NCBI RefSeq assembly: GCF_020532555.1
Contig: NZ_JAJBBR010000008.1
Coordinates: 358,411 to 422,410, forward strand
DNA: 64,000 bases
Reading direction: 5' to 3'
DNA from: Microvirga lenta
Lineage (GTDB): Bacteria; Pseudomonadota; Alphaproteobacteria; Rhizobiales; Beijerinckiaceae
Numbering within the stretch: the stretch's first letter is position 1; the number at the start of each line of letters is the position of its first letter. Below are positions 1-8,593 of the stretch, in pieces. The translations under genes were made by a program, and so were the position numbers. A model generated the notes under the pieces. It searched no databases, had not been told where the DNA came from, and worked only from the letters and a program-made list of their open reading frames with translations.

Positions 1-2
1 TC

Positions 3-281
3 GCGGTCATGTGCCGGGGCTACATCGTGGAAGAGGCGCCCAAGACCTCACTCTTCCGCAATCCGGTCCATCCGTACACGCAGGCCCTGCTGGCCGCCGT
101 GCCGGACCCGGACATCGACCACCCGCTCGATTTCGACAAGCTGCGGACCGACCGCTTCTCCCATCCATCCGAATGGCCCGAACCCTTCCGCCTCGTCGAG
201 GGAGAAGCCGGCCTGATGAAGGAGATCGAGCCGGGCCACAGGGTCCGCCTGGGAAGCCACAGGGCTTTGGAGGCCGCGTGA
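3..281 (+). CDS. Oligopeptide/dipeptide ABC transporter ATP-binding protein, C-terminal fragment
   Basis: This is the last ~92 residues of an ABC ATPase whose start lies before the window. It contains the [18 protein letters not shown] signature of the C-terminal oligopeptide/dipeptide (oligo_HPY) region found in DppD/DppF/OppD/OppF subunits. The Walker and signature motifs are outside the window. The stop codon overlaps the start of the next gene (TGATG at 279-283), so it is the upstream member of the transporter operon. It would energise import on the cytoplasmic face of the inner membrane. The family assignment is firm; the substrate is unknown. Confidence 0.85.
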   Translation, partial: AVMCRGYIVEEAPKTSLFRNPVHPYTQALLAAVPDPDIDHPLDFDKLRTDRFSHPSEWPEPFRLVEGEAGLMKEIEPGHRVRLGSHRALEAA

Positions 282-2197
282 TGTTCACGACACTCAGAAC
301 CAAGGGTCTCTTCCTCGCCGCCGCGCTGAGCCTCCTCGCCCTTCCGGCCCTGGCGCGGACGCTCGTGGAACCGCCCTTCTTCGCCGACAAGGTAGCGAAG
401 AACGAACTGCCGCCGCTGGCCGAACGGCTGCCGCAGAATCCCATCGTGGTGAACCCGCCCGGCGGGGATTACGGCGGGGACGTGGTCACGCTGGTGCCGC
501 GCGCGCGCGACATCCGCTACATCTCGACCTATGCCTATACGCGCCTCGTCGGCTACGACCGGCAGCTCGACCTCCAGCCCGACCTTCTCGAGCGCCTGGA
601 GAACGAGGACGACCGCGTCTTCACCTTCACCCTCCGCGCCGGGCATCGCTGGTCGGACGGCTCGCCCTTCACGGCGGAGGATTTCCGCTATTACTGGGAG
701 GACGTGGCCCAGAACCGGGAGCTGTCCCCCGCGGGTCCGCCCGAGTTCATGATGGTGGACGGCAAGCTCCCGCGCTTCGAGGTGCTCGACGAGCGGACCG
801 TGCGCTACACCTGGGACAAGCCGAACCCGCGTTTCCTGCCGCAGCTCGCAGGCCCGCTCGATCCCGGCATCTACCGCGCCTCGGCTTATCTCAAGCGCTT
901 TCACGCCAAATATGCCGACCAGGCGGCGCTCGACGAGGAGGCCAGGAAGCAGAAGCTGAAATCCTGGGCCGCCCTGCACAACCGCCTCGACGACATGAAG
1001 GAGCAGACCAACCCGGACCTGCCGACCCTTCAGCCCTGGCGCATCACCAACACCGCGCCCGCCTCGCGCTTCGTCTTCGAGCGCAATCCCTATTATCACC
1101 GCATCGACGACGAGGGCCGGCAGCTTCCCTATCTCGACCGGATCATCATGGACGTGTCCGCCCCCGGCCTCTTCGCCGCCAAGGCCAATGCGGGCGAGGT
1201 CGACCTCCTGTTCCGCGGCCTGTCCATGACCGACGTGCCGATCCTGAAGGAGGGCGAGAAGGCCAAGGGCTACAAGACCCTGCTCTGGCCCTATGCCCGC
1301 GGCACGGAGCTGGCGCTCTATCCGAACCTCAACACCACCGATCCCGTGTGGCGCAAGCTGAACCGGGACGTGCGCTACCGCCGTGCCCTGTCCCTGGGCA
1401 TCGACCGCAGGACGCTGAACAACGCGCTCCTCTTCGGGCTCGGCGTCGAAGGCAACAACACGGTGGTGGCCGAAAGCCCCCTGTTCTCTCCGGAGCTGCG
1501 GACGCTCAACGCCACCTACGATCCCACGGAGGCCTCGCGCCTTCTGGACGAGATCGGCCTGACGGAGCGCAACGGGGCGGGCATACGCCTCCTGCCGGAC
1601 GGGCGGGAGCTGGAGATCATCGTCGAGACGGACGGCGAAAGCAGCCTCGTGGTGGACGGGTTGACCCTGATCGCCGAGTTCTGGCGCGAGATCGGCGTGA
1701 AGCTGTTCATCAAGCCGCAGGACCGCACCGTCCTGCGCAACCGGTCCTACGCCGGCCTCACCGTCATGGTGGCGTCCGCGGGCTTCGACAACGCCATTCC
1801 GACGGCCATCATGCCGCCGACGGAATACGCCCCCATGCGCCAGGACAACTACGCCTGGCCGAAATGGGGCCAGTACGTGGAGACCAAGGGCAAGAACGGC
1901 GACCCGGTCGACATTCCCGAAGCGGAGCGCCTCCTCCAGCTCTACGAGACCTGGATGAACACCGGCAACAGAACCGTGCAGCGGGAGGTCTGGACCGAGA
2001 TGCTGCGCAACCATGCGGAGAACCAGTGGGTGATCGGCACGGTCGCGGGCGCGCTGCAGCCCATCGTCCTGCGCAACGGCCTGCACGGGCTGCCCGACAA
2101 GGCGCTCTACAGCTGGGAGCCGACCGCCATGATCGGCATCTACCGCCCTGACGAGCTGTACTGGAACAAGGCCGCCGGCAAAGAGGCCCGCCGATGA
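281..2197 (+). CDS. ABC transporter substrate-binding protein, family 5 (peptide-type)
   Basis: A 638-residue periplasmic solute-binding protein of the SBP_bac_5 class. The ATG at 281 is chosen because it follows a GGAGG at 269-273 and overlaps the ATPase stop. It opens with a Sec signal peptide (a charged start, then a hydrophobic stretch ending ALA around residue 24). The body has family-typical segments such as TFTLRAGHRWSDGSPFTAEDF and RYRRALSLGIDRRTLNNAL. Its length is somewhat above the usual 500-600 residues, as in large peptide-binding subfamilies. It captures the ligand for the two permeases that follow. Its stop overlaps the next start (ATGA at 2194-2197), indicating translational coupling. 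Confidence 0.9.
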   Translation: MFTTLRTKGLFLAAALSLLALPALARTLVEPPFFADKVAKNELPPLAERLPQNPIVVNPPGGDYGGDVVTLVPRARDIRYISTYAYTRLVGYDRQLDLQPDLLERLENEDDRVFTFTLRAGHRWSDGSPFTAEDFRYYWEDVAQNRELSPAGPPEFMMVDGKLPRFEVLDERTVRYTWDKPNPRFLPQLAGPLDPGIYRASAYLKRFHAKYADQAALDEEARKQKLKSWAALHNRLDDMKEQTNPDLPTLQPWRITNTAPASRFVFERNPYYHRIDDEGRQLPYLDRIIMDVSAPGLFAAKANAGEVDLLFRGLSMTDVPILKEGEKAKGYKTLLWPYARGTELALYPNLNTTDPVWRKLNRDVRYRRALSLGIDRRTLNNALLFGLGVEGNNTVVAESPLFSPELRTLNATYDPTEASRLLDEIGLTERNGAGIRLLPDGRELEIIVETDGESSLVVDGLTLIAEFWREIGVKLFIKPQDRTVLRNRSYAGLTVMVASAGFDNAIPTAIMPPTEYAPMRQDNYAWPKWGQYVETKGKNGDPVDIPEAERLLQLYETWMNTGNRTVQREVWTEMLRNHAENQWVIGTVAGALQPIVLRNGLHGLPDKALYSWEPTAMIGIYRPDELYWNKAAGKEARR

Positions 2198-3213
2198 TCC
2201 GTTTTCTGTTGCGTCGCCTCGTCACCATGTGCGTGACGCTCCTGATCATCTCGGCGCTGGTGTTCTTCATCATCAAGCTGCCGCCGGGAGACTTCCTGAC
2301 CAACCAGATCGCCGAGCTGCGGGCGCAGGGCGAATCCGCCTCCATCGCCAAGGCCGAATTCCTGATCCAGCAATACGGGCTCGATGAGCCCGCGTGGCAG
2401 CAATACCTGGTCTGGATCGGCGTGATGCCCGGGCCGAACGGCTTTTCCGGCCTGCTCCAGGGCGACTGGGGCTGGTCGTTCGAATTCGACCGGCCGGTGG
2501 CGGAGGTGGTGGGCGACGCCTTGTGGCTGACGCTCCTCGTCAACCTGGCGGTGGTGATCTTCATCCACGTGGTGTCGATCCCCATCGCAATCTACTCCGC
2601 GACCCGGCAATATTCGGTCGGCGACTACATCGCCACCTTCATCGGCTATATCGGCCTTGCGACGCCGAGCTTCCTGCTCGCCCTGATCCTGCTCTACTAC
2701 ATGAACCGCTGGTTCGGCGTCTCCATCGGCGGGCTCTACGACGCGCAATATGCGGGCGAACCCTGGACCTGGGACAAGACCAAGTCGCTCCTGTCCCACC
2801 TGATCGTGCCGACCCTGGTCATCGGCCTCTCGGGCACGGCGGCCATGATCCGCCGCATGCGCGCCAACCTGCTCGACGAGCTCGGCAAGCAGTACTACGT
2901 GACCGCGAAGGCCAAGGGCCTGCCGCCGGGCAAGGCGCTTCTCAAATATCCGTTCCGCATGTCGCTGAATCCGTTCATCGCCGATATCGGCAACCTCCTG
3001 CCGCATCTGATCTCGGGCTCGGTGCTCGTGTCGCTGGTCCTGAGCCTGCCGACGGTGGGACCGATCCTGCTCGGCGCCCTGAAGAGCCAGGACCAGTTCC
3101 TGGCCGGCTTCATCCTGATGTTCGTCGCGGTGCTGACGGTGATCGGCATGATGGTCTCCGACCTCCTGCTCGCCCTGCTCGATCCCCGCATTCGCCTGGG
3201 AGGCAGCCGATGA
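2194..3213 (+). CDS. ABC transporter permease (DppB/OppB type)
   Basis: A 339-residue inner-membrane permease with an N-terminal FLLRRLVTMCVTLLIIS helix and about six hydrophobic segments. The cytoplasmic coupling loop is present around YYVTAKAKGLPPGKALL. It is the first of two permeases forming the transport channel. The start overlaps the binding-protein stop by four bases, and its own stop overlaps the following permease start. An unusual feature is a long periplasmic stretch between the first two membrane spans, shared by some peptide permeases. Substrate specificity cannot be read from the sequence. Confidence 0.9.
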   Translation: MIRFLLRRLVTMCVTLLIISALVFFIIKLPPGDFLTNQIAELRAQGESASIAKAEFLIQQYGLDEPAWQQYLVWIGVMPGPNGFSGLLQGDWGWSFEFDRPVAEVVGDALWLTLLVNLAVVIFIHVVSIPIAIYSATRQYSVGDYIATFIGYIGLATPSFLLALILLYYMNRWFGVSIGGLYDAQYAGEPWTWDKTKSLLSHLIVPTLVIGLSGTAAMIRRMRANLLDELGKQYYVTAKAKGLPPGKALLKYPFRMSLNPFIADIGNLLPHLISGSVLVSLVLSLPTVGPILLGALKSQDQFLAGFILMFVAVLTVIGMMVSDLLLALLDPRIRLGGSR

Positions 3214-4373
3214 ACGAGGTCGCTCCCTCCCGGCGCCATTTCGTCGATCCCACGCTCTTCGATCCCGGCGCGACGGAGCCCGTCGGCGCGGAGAACGAAA
3301 GCTTCTACCGCGCCTCGTCCTGGCGGCTGATGTGGTGGAAGTTCCGCCGCCACAAGGTCGCGGTGGCCGCCGCGTTCATCCTGCTCGCCTTCTATCTGGT
3401 GGTGCCCTTCGTCGAGGTGATCGCACCCTACAACCAGACCAAGCGCAACGGCGAGTTCCTCTATGCGCCCCCGCAAAGGGTGCATCTGATGCACGAGGGC
3501 CGCTTCGTCGGCCCCTTCGTCTATCCCTATTCGCAGAGCTTCGACCTGGAGACCTTCCGGCGGGTCTACACGGTCGACACCTCCAACCCGCAGCCGATCC
3601 GTTTCCTCTGCCGGGGCGACGCCTACGAGTTCTGGGGCCTGTGGACGACGGACTTCCACCTCTTCTGCCCGCCCGAGAACGGCACCCTGTTCATCATGGG
3701 AACGGACCGGCTCGGCCGCGACCTGCTCTCGCGCATCATCTACGGGGCGCGCATCTCGCTCACCATCGGCATCGTCGGCATCGCGGTATCGTTCTCCCTC
3801 GGCCTCCTGTTCGGCGGCCTCGCCGGCTATCTCGGCGGCTGGGTCGATCACGTGATCCAGCGCATCATCGAGATCCTGCGCTCCCTGCCGGAGCTGCCGC
3901 TCTGGCTCGCCCTGTCCGCGGCCCTGCCGCCCAACTGGAGCCCGATCCTCGTTTTCTTCGGCATCACGATCATCCTCGGCCTTCTCGACTGGCCGGGCCT
4001 CGCCCGCGCGGTGCGCTCCAAGCTGCTGTCGCTGCGCGAGGAGGATTTCGTGAAGGCGGCGGAGCTGATGGGGGCCTCGAAGAGGCGCATCATCGGGCGC
4101 CATCTCATCCCCAACTTCATGAGCCACCTGATCGCCTCCGCGACCCTGTCGATCCCGTCCATGATCCTGGGCGAGACCGCCCTCTCCTTCCTGGGGCTCG
4201 GCCTGCGTCCGCCGGTGACGAGTTGGGGCGTGCTGCTCAACGAGGCGCAGAATCTCGCCGCCGTGCAGCTCCACCCGTGGCTGCTCTTTCCCATCGCCCC
4301 CGTGGTGATCGTGGTCCTCGCCTTCAACTTCATGGGCGACGGCCTGCGCGACGCGGCGGATCCGTATCACTGA
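3210..4373 (+). CDS. ABC transporter permease (DppC/OppC type)
   Basis: A 387-residue second permease of the peptide-type importer. The start ATG at 3210 lies within the ATGA overlap with the first permease. It has one N-terminal membrane span, then an extended periplasmic insertion of roughly 90 residues, then the conserved MGTDRLGRDLLSRIIYGARISL motif that begins the core permease domain. The EAA-type coupling loop is clear (KAAELMGASKRRIIGRHLIPN), followed by further membrane helices. It is the last gene of the importer operon visible here. The insertion marks a subfamily of larger DppC proteins; nothing indicates the transported compound. Confidence 0.9.
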   Translation: MNEVAPSRRHFVDPTLFDPGATEPVGAENESFYRASSWRLMWWKFRRHKVAVAAAFILLAFYLVVPFVEVIAPYNQTKRNGEFLYAPPQRVHLMHEGRFVGPFVYPYSQSFDLETFRRVYTVDTSNPQPIRFLCRGDAYEFWGLWTTDFHLFCPPENGTLFIMGTDRLGRDLLSRIIYGARISLTIGIVGIAVSFSLGLLFGGLAGYLGGWVDHVIQRIIEILRSLPELPLWLALSAALPPNWSPILVFFGITIILGLLDWPGLARAVRSKLLSLREEDFVKAAELMGASKRRIIGRHLIPNFMSHLIASATLSIPSMILGETALSFLGLGLRPPVTSWGVLLNEAQNLAAVQLHPWLLFPIAPVVIVVLAFNFMGDGLRDAADPYH

Positions 4374-4510
4374 CGCGGATGCGAACGAAGGGCCGCGTCG
4401 GACCGTCCCCGGAACGGCGCTCGACGGGAACGGACCGTTACCTGCCGGGTAATTTCTTTCGCTCCCGCCAGGGACGATCCTCCGTGCATCGCACCTGAAG
4501 GAGAGAGCCC

Positions 4511-4882
4511 ATGAGACATCATCCCGATCTCGCCCGCGAGGAGAGACACGACGGCCCGGCCGGCATCGTGACCTTCGTCATCACCGTTGCCCTCAAGCCG
4601 GGCTGCGAGGAGGCGCTTCTCGACCTGCTGACGCCGGTTCTCGACGCCATGCGCCACGAGCCGACCTTCATCAATGCCGTCCTGCACCAGGATCCGGAGG
4701 ATCCGTCCCGTTTCATGCTCTACGAGACCTGGGCCGATCTCGACGACGTGGTGCAGGTCCAGATGCACCGGGACTACCGCAAGACCTTTTGGGAGCGCCT
4801 GCCCGATCTCCTGCGCGAGCCGCGGCAGGTGCAGACCTGGAAGCCGATACGCCGGGACTTCACGTTCTTCGCCTCGTGGTGA
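4511..4882 (+). CDS. Antibiotic biosynthesis monooxygenase (ABM/YgiN-like) domain protein
   Basis: A 123-residue protein with a single dimeric alpha/beta-barrel ABM domain. Landmarks are VTFVITVALKPGCEEALLDLL, the strand around SRFMLYETWADLDD, and a final helix. Such proteins are small cytoplasmic oxygenases or quinol-modifying enzymes, but many have no known substrate. The ATG at 4511 is preceded by AAGGAGAG at 4498-4505, a good ribosome binding site. It lies 137 bases after the transporter operon and about 100 bases before the acetamidase gene, so it may be co-transcribed with the latter. The domain call is good; the function is unassigned. Confidence 0.8.
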   Translation: MRHHPDLAREERHDGPAGIVTFVITVALKPGCEEALLDLLTPVLDAMRHEPTFINAVLHQDPEDPSRFMLYETWADLDDVVQVQMHRDYRKTFWERLPDLLREPRQVQTWKPIRRDFTFFASW

Positions 4883-4985
4883 GGTCACCCGGTTGCCCTT
4901 GCCTCAAGGGAATGCGAGACATTTCAACCACCGTGCCGGTGCGCCGCGAAGGCCCGCGCCGGCATTCCATGCGCAGAGGATTCCC

Positions 4986-5930
4986 GTGGCAGAACACCGA
5001 CTTGATGCCTCCCCCGACACCGTTCACTGGGGTTATTTCGACGCCGGACTCGCACCGCTCGTAACGGTCGATTCCGGCGACACGGTCACGATCTCGACCG
5101 TGTCGGGCAGTCCGGAGGTGATGCCGAAGGCGCCCCTCGCGGTGCCCGAGGCCCTTTCCGCCATTCACGCGACGCGGACGCCGAAGCTGCCGGGCCACAT
5201 CTGCACGGGACCCGTCGCCATTTGGGGCGCGAAGGCGGGTCAGGTTCTCGAGGTCCGGATCAAGGCCATCGACCTGCATTACGACTGGGGCTTCACCTAT
5301 GTGGCGCCGCTCAAGGGCGCCCTGCCCGACGATTTCGACGAGATGCACCTGATGCACATCCCGCTCGACCGGGATCGGATGACCGGCCGCCTCCCCTGGG
5401 GCCTGGAGCTTCCGCTCAAGCCCTTCTTCGGCGTGATGGCCGTGGCGCCGCCCGCCGCCTGGGGGGCGCTCAGCACGCTGCCGCCGCGCCGCAACGGCGG
5501 CAACCTCGACAACAAGGAACTGGTCGCGGGAACCACGCTCTACCTGCCGATCCACGTGGACGGCGCCCTGTTCTCCGTCGGCGACGGCCATGGCGTCCAG
5601 GGCGACGGCGAGGTCTGCGTCACGGCCATCGAGACCGGCCTGATCGGCACGTTCGAGCTGCACCTGCGGGACGACATGCGCCTCACCTGGCCCATGGCCG
5701 AGACGGAGACGCACGTCATGACCATGGCGTTCGATCCCGACCTCGATCAATGCGTGGTGATCGCCCTGCGCGACATGATCGACCTGATCGTCGCCCGGAC
5801 CGGCATCGAGAAGACGGAGGCCTACGCCCTGTGCAGCCTCGCGGCCGATCTGCGGATCACCCAGGTGGTCAACGGCAACAAGGGCGTGCACGTGATGCTG
5901 GAGAAGAGCCTGCTGCAGAAGGGACGCTGA
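4986..5930 (+). CDS. Acetamidase/formamidase family protein
   Basis: A 314-residue FmdA/AmdA-family amidohydrolase, expected to release ammonia from short amides such as formamide or acetamide in the cytoplasm. The GTG at 4986 is preferred because AGAGGA lies just upstream (4974-4979) and the homologous region begins at once (VHWGYFDAGLAPLVTVDSGDTVTI). Other family features are LPGHICTGPVAIWGAKAGQVLEVRI and the central GGNLDNKELVAGTTLYLPIHVDGALFSVGDGH segment. A longer frame runs upstream to 4674 but overlaps the previous gene and shows no family similarity. The substrate is inferred from the family only. Confidence 0.85.
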   Translation: MAEHRLDASPDTVHWGYFDAGLAPLVTVDSGDTVTISTVSGSPEVMPKAPLAVPEALSAIHATRTPKLPGHICTGPVAIWGAKAGQVLEVRIKAIDLHYDWGFTYVAPLKGALPDDFDEMHLMHIPLDRDRMTGRLPWGLELPLKPFFGVMAVAPPAAWGALSTLPPRRNGGNLDNKELVAGTTLYLPIHVDGALFSVGDGHGVQGDGEVCVTAIETGLIGTFELHLRDDMRLTWPMAETETHVMTMAFDPDLDQCVVIALRDMIDLIVARTGIEKTEAYALCSLAADLRITQVVNGNKGVHVMLEKSLLQKGR

Positions 5931-5938
5931 GCACAGTG

Positions 5939-6727
5939 TCACCGGTGCGGCAGGTCCGTGTCGCTCAGATACTCTCGGGCAGCCTCACTCAGGGGCTGCC
6001 TGCTTTCGACCGGCCCGGGTGACAGCCCTGACAGATCACCAATGCGCTCGGACTGCCGAAGCCATGCATCGGGCTTCGTCCAAGCAAGAGAGGAGAGAAC
6101 ACCGGGACAGTGCTCAAGCCCCGGCGTAGTCTCAAGGCAGTCGGTCCATATTCCCCCACGTCGGACAAGCAGGCGCTTTCCGTTCGGCGTCAGAACCAGC
6201 GCCGGATCCTCTGTCCATGACCCGTCTTCCGAATAGGTCAGCGAGACGTCGCGCAACCTGCTCCAAACCAGTCCAAAGGAATCTTCGGACTGCCAGACAT
6301 TGTAGACGGCGTCGGTTGGAACAGGCTCTATCGCCAGCATCAACAGCCTGCCATCGTCGAGCCGAATGCGATTGATTTCGCTCGGAGTTCCGGCACTGAG
6401 CGCTAGGACCGCAAGGATGAGGGTAATAATTGGAACTCCTGGGACCACCCCGAGGATCCAGGAAAGACGTCTCCCGCCGGAGGCGGTGATGGCGCCGAAG
6501 CACAAACCGGCTGAAAGGGCCAGCAGGCCGTAGACGGCAAGCTCATCCAGGATGCGGGGCGCGAACGCCCTTTCGCCGCTTGTCCCGGTCAGGAGCACCC
6601 AAAGATAGGCGACGAGGGTCGCTGCCAGAGAAAGGGCACCTGCCGCCAGAGTGGCGTTGCGCACCCAGAAAAGCAGCCGTCCAAGGGATTGCCAATGCAT
6701 TGTTGGCCTCGCGAGACTTGCTTCCAT
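5939..6727 (-). CDS. Hypothetical membrane protein with C-terminal extracytoplasmic domain
   Basis: A 262-residue protein I do not recognise. Three hydrophobic segments lie at about residues 22-46, 62-84 and 88-110. A polar domain of about 150 residues follows, with two cysteines near DCLETTPGLEHC that could form a disulfide if outside the membrane. It is convergent with the acetamidase gene: the two stops are 8 bases apart. The helicase gene upstream on the same strand is separated from it by a strong terminator at 6781-6800, so it should have its own promoter between 6727 and 6781. Coding status is supported by a single long frame with a membrane-protein pattern. Confidence 0.6.
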   Translation of the reverse strand: MEASLARPTMHWQSLGRLLFWVRNATLAAGALSLAATLVAYLWVLLTGTSGERAFAPRILDELAVYGLLALSAGLCFGAITASGGRRLSWILGVVPGVPIITLILAVLALSAGTPSEINRIRLDDGRLLMLAIEPVPTDAVYNVWQSEDSFGLVWSRLRDVSLTYSEDGSWTEDPALVLTPNGKRLLVRRGGIWTDCLETTPGLEHCPGVLSSLAWTKPDAWLRQSERIGDLSGLSPGPVESRQPLSEAAREYLSDTDLPHR

Positions 6728-6780
6728 ATAACGGCACCGAAGCCGACCGTCGAACCCAAATCGTAGTCGCGGACAGCAAA

Positions 6781-6800
6781 AAGGCGCCCGAAGGCGCCTT
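6781..6800 (-). terminator. Intrinsic terminator of the helicase gene
   Basis: A perfect 8-bp stem (AAGGCGCC/GGCGCCTT) with a CGAA loop. On the minus strand a T-run follows the stem directly. It lies 27 bases past the helicase stop codon. Confidence 0.85.
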
Positions 6801-6826
6801 TATTTATTCGTCGTTTTGAGCAGGCC

Positions 6827-8284
6827 TCAGCGGCGCCGCGGCGCCTTGTCGAGCCATGCGACCTGCATCCCGTCGTTGCGGCCGTCGCCACGCCGGGGAG
6901 CAGCCTTGGGGGCCGCCTTCTGGGCAGGCTTGCCGTGCTGGGCCGCCTGCGGCTGACGGGCCTCGCCCGGCTGTCCGCCTGCGGGCTTTCCGCCGCGACC
7001 GCGACGGCGCTTGGGGCCGCGCTCCGCGTTCGGGTCGGCCGAACGGGGCTGGCCGTGGCCCTGGTGCCCGCGGGCATGGGGGGCCGGGCGTCCGCGCTGC
7101 GGCTGCTCGCGGCGCGGCTCGGGAGCCGCCTCGCCGCCGACCGGACCGGCCGAGAAGCCTTCCGGCAGGTTCGCCACCGGCACCTTGAGGCGGGTCAGCT
7201 TCTCGATGTCCTTCAGGTAGGCCCGCTCCTCGTCGTTGCAGAACGAGATCGCGAGGCCGGTCGCGCCGGCGCGCGCCGTGCGGCCGATGCGGTGGACATA
7301 GGATTCCGGAACGTTCGGCAGGTCGTAGTTGATGACGTGGGACACGCCCTCGACGTCGATGCCGCGCGCCGCGATGTCGGTCGCCACCAGAACCCGGCAA
7401 CTGCCGTCACGGAAGGCCGCAAGGGCCCGCTCGCGCTGCGGCTGGGACTTGTTGCCGTGGATCGCCGCGCCGACGATGCCGGCCTTGTCGAGCGAGCGCA
7501 CGACCTTGTCCGCCCCGTGCTTGGTGCGGGTGAAGACGAGGACGCGGTCGATGCTCTCGTCCTTCAGGACGATCTCGAGCAGGGCCTGCTTGCGGCCCGT
7601 CGAGACGAACATGACGCTCTGCTCGACGCGCTCCGCCGTGGTCGCCACCGGGGTGACGGCCACCTTGGCCGGGTCGCGCAGGAAGTCGTCCGCTAGCGAC
7701 GAGATGGTCTTCGGCATCGTGGCCGAGAAGAACAGGCTCTGGCGCTTGGCGGGCAGCAGCTTCACGATGCGCTTGAGCGCATGGATGAAGCCGAGGTCGA
7801 GCATCTGGTCGGCCTCGTCGAGGACGAGGATTTCCACGTCACGCAGGGTCAGCGACTTGCGGTCGATGAGGTCGAGCAGGCGGCCAGGGGTGGCGACGAG
7901 GACGTCGACGCCGCCGGAGAGCTCACGCTCCTGCTTGCCGATGGTCACGCCGCCGAACACGACCGAGGTCGAGAGGCGGAGATTGCGGCCGTAGACCCGG
8001 AAGCTGTCGGCGATCTGGCCGGCGAGTTCGCGGGTCGGGCTCAGCACTAGCACGCGGCAGCCCTTGGGGGCCTTGGGACGCGGGTTCTGGGCCAGGCGGT
8101 GGAGGATCGGCAGCGCGAAGGCCGCCGTCTTGCCGGTTCCCGTCTGGGCGATGCCGCACACGTCGCGGCCTTCGAGCGCAAGCGGAATGGTCTGCGCCTG
8201 GATCGGCGTGGGCTTCTCATAGCCCTCGGATGCGAGCGCCTTGAGAATCGGCTGGGCCAATCCGAAATCGGAGAATAGGGTCAA
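6827..8284 (-). CDS. DEAD-box ATP-dependent RNA helicase (RhlE-like)
   Basis: A 485-residue helicase with all core motifs: the Q motif (GYEKPTPIQAQTIP), Walker A AQTGTGKT at residues 46-53, VLDEADQML, FSATMP and HRIGRTARAG. After the two RecA-like domains comes a roughly 110-residue basic, Arg/Gln/Gly/Pro-rich tail typical of RhlE-type RNA-binding extensions. It would remodel RNA in ribosome assembly or mRNA turnover. The TTG at 8284 is chosen because family similarity begins there (MTLFSDFGLAQP). The frame extends to another TTG at 8338, just inside a hairpin, and neither start has a strong Shine-Dalgarno. A terminator follows at 6781-6800. Confidence 0.9.
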   Translation of the reverse strand: MTLFSDFGLAQPILKALASEGYEKPTPIQAQTIPLALEGRDVCGIAQTGTGKTAAFALPILHRLAQNPRPKAPKGCRVLVLSPTRELAGQIADSFRVYGRNLRLSTSVVFGGVTIGKQERELSGGVDVLVATPGRLLDLIDRKSLTLRDVEILVLDEADQMLDLGFIHALKRIVKLLPAKRQSLFFSATMPKTISSLADDFLRDPAKVAVTPVATTAERVEQSVMFVSTGRKQALLEIVLKDESIDRVLVFTRTKHGADKVVRSLDKAGIVGAAIHGNKSQPQRERALAAFRDGSCRVLVATDIAARGIDVEGVSHVINYDLPNVPESYVHRIGRTARAGATGLAISFCNDEERAYLKDIEKLTRLKVPVANLPEGFSAGPVGGEAAPEPRREQPQRGRPAPHARGHQGHGQPRSADPNAERGPKRRRGRGGKPAGGQPGEARQPQAAQHGKPAQKAAPKAAPRRGDGRNDGMQVAWLDKAPRRR

Positions 8285-8338
8285 AGGGTATTGTCTTTCG
8301 AACAGATATTGGCGAGCCCTAAAGGCTTGATCTTCCAA

Positions 8339-8354
8339 GGAAACAGGCGTTTCC
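8339..8354. other. Short inverted repeat in the helicase leader
   Basis: GGAAACAGGCGTTTCC is a 6-bp perfect stem with a 4-base loop immediately upstream of the alternative helicase start at 8338. In the RNA it could form a leader hairpin affecting initiation. Its role is unknown. The rest of 8355-8593 shows no gene. Confidence 0.4.
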
Positions 8355-8593
8355 GGGCTCTAAGGCGACAACCCGCGTGATGGGGCCGTCGTACGGTTGG
8401 AGCGATTGAAGAAGGGGACCGGGCCTTCGCCGTTGCGGCGAATATCCGTCACGCAGTCCCGCTCAAGCGGCTCCGGATGCGGAGCGCTGACGCCGTGTTG
8501 TGCATATGAGGGCTAAAGGCCTATCCGTCAACCGCCGCCGATGACATAAGAGCAAGGATCGTTCTTCTTTCGGACGATTGTCTCAAGGCCGCC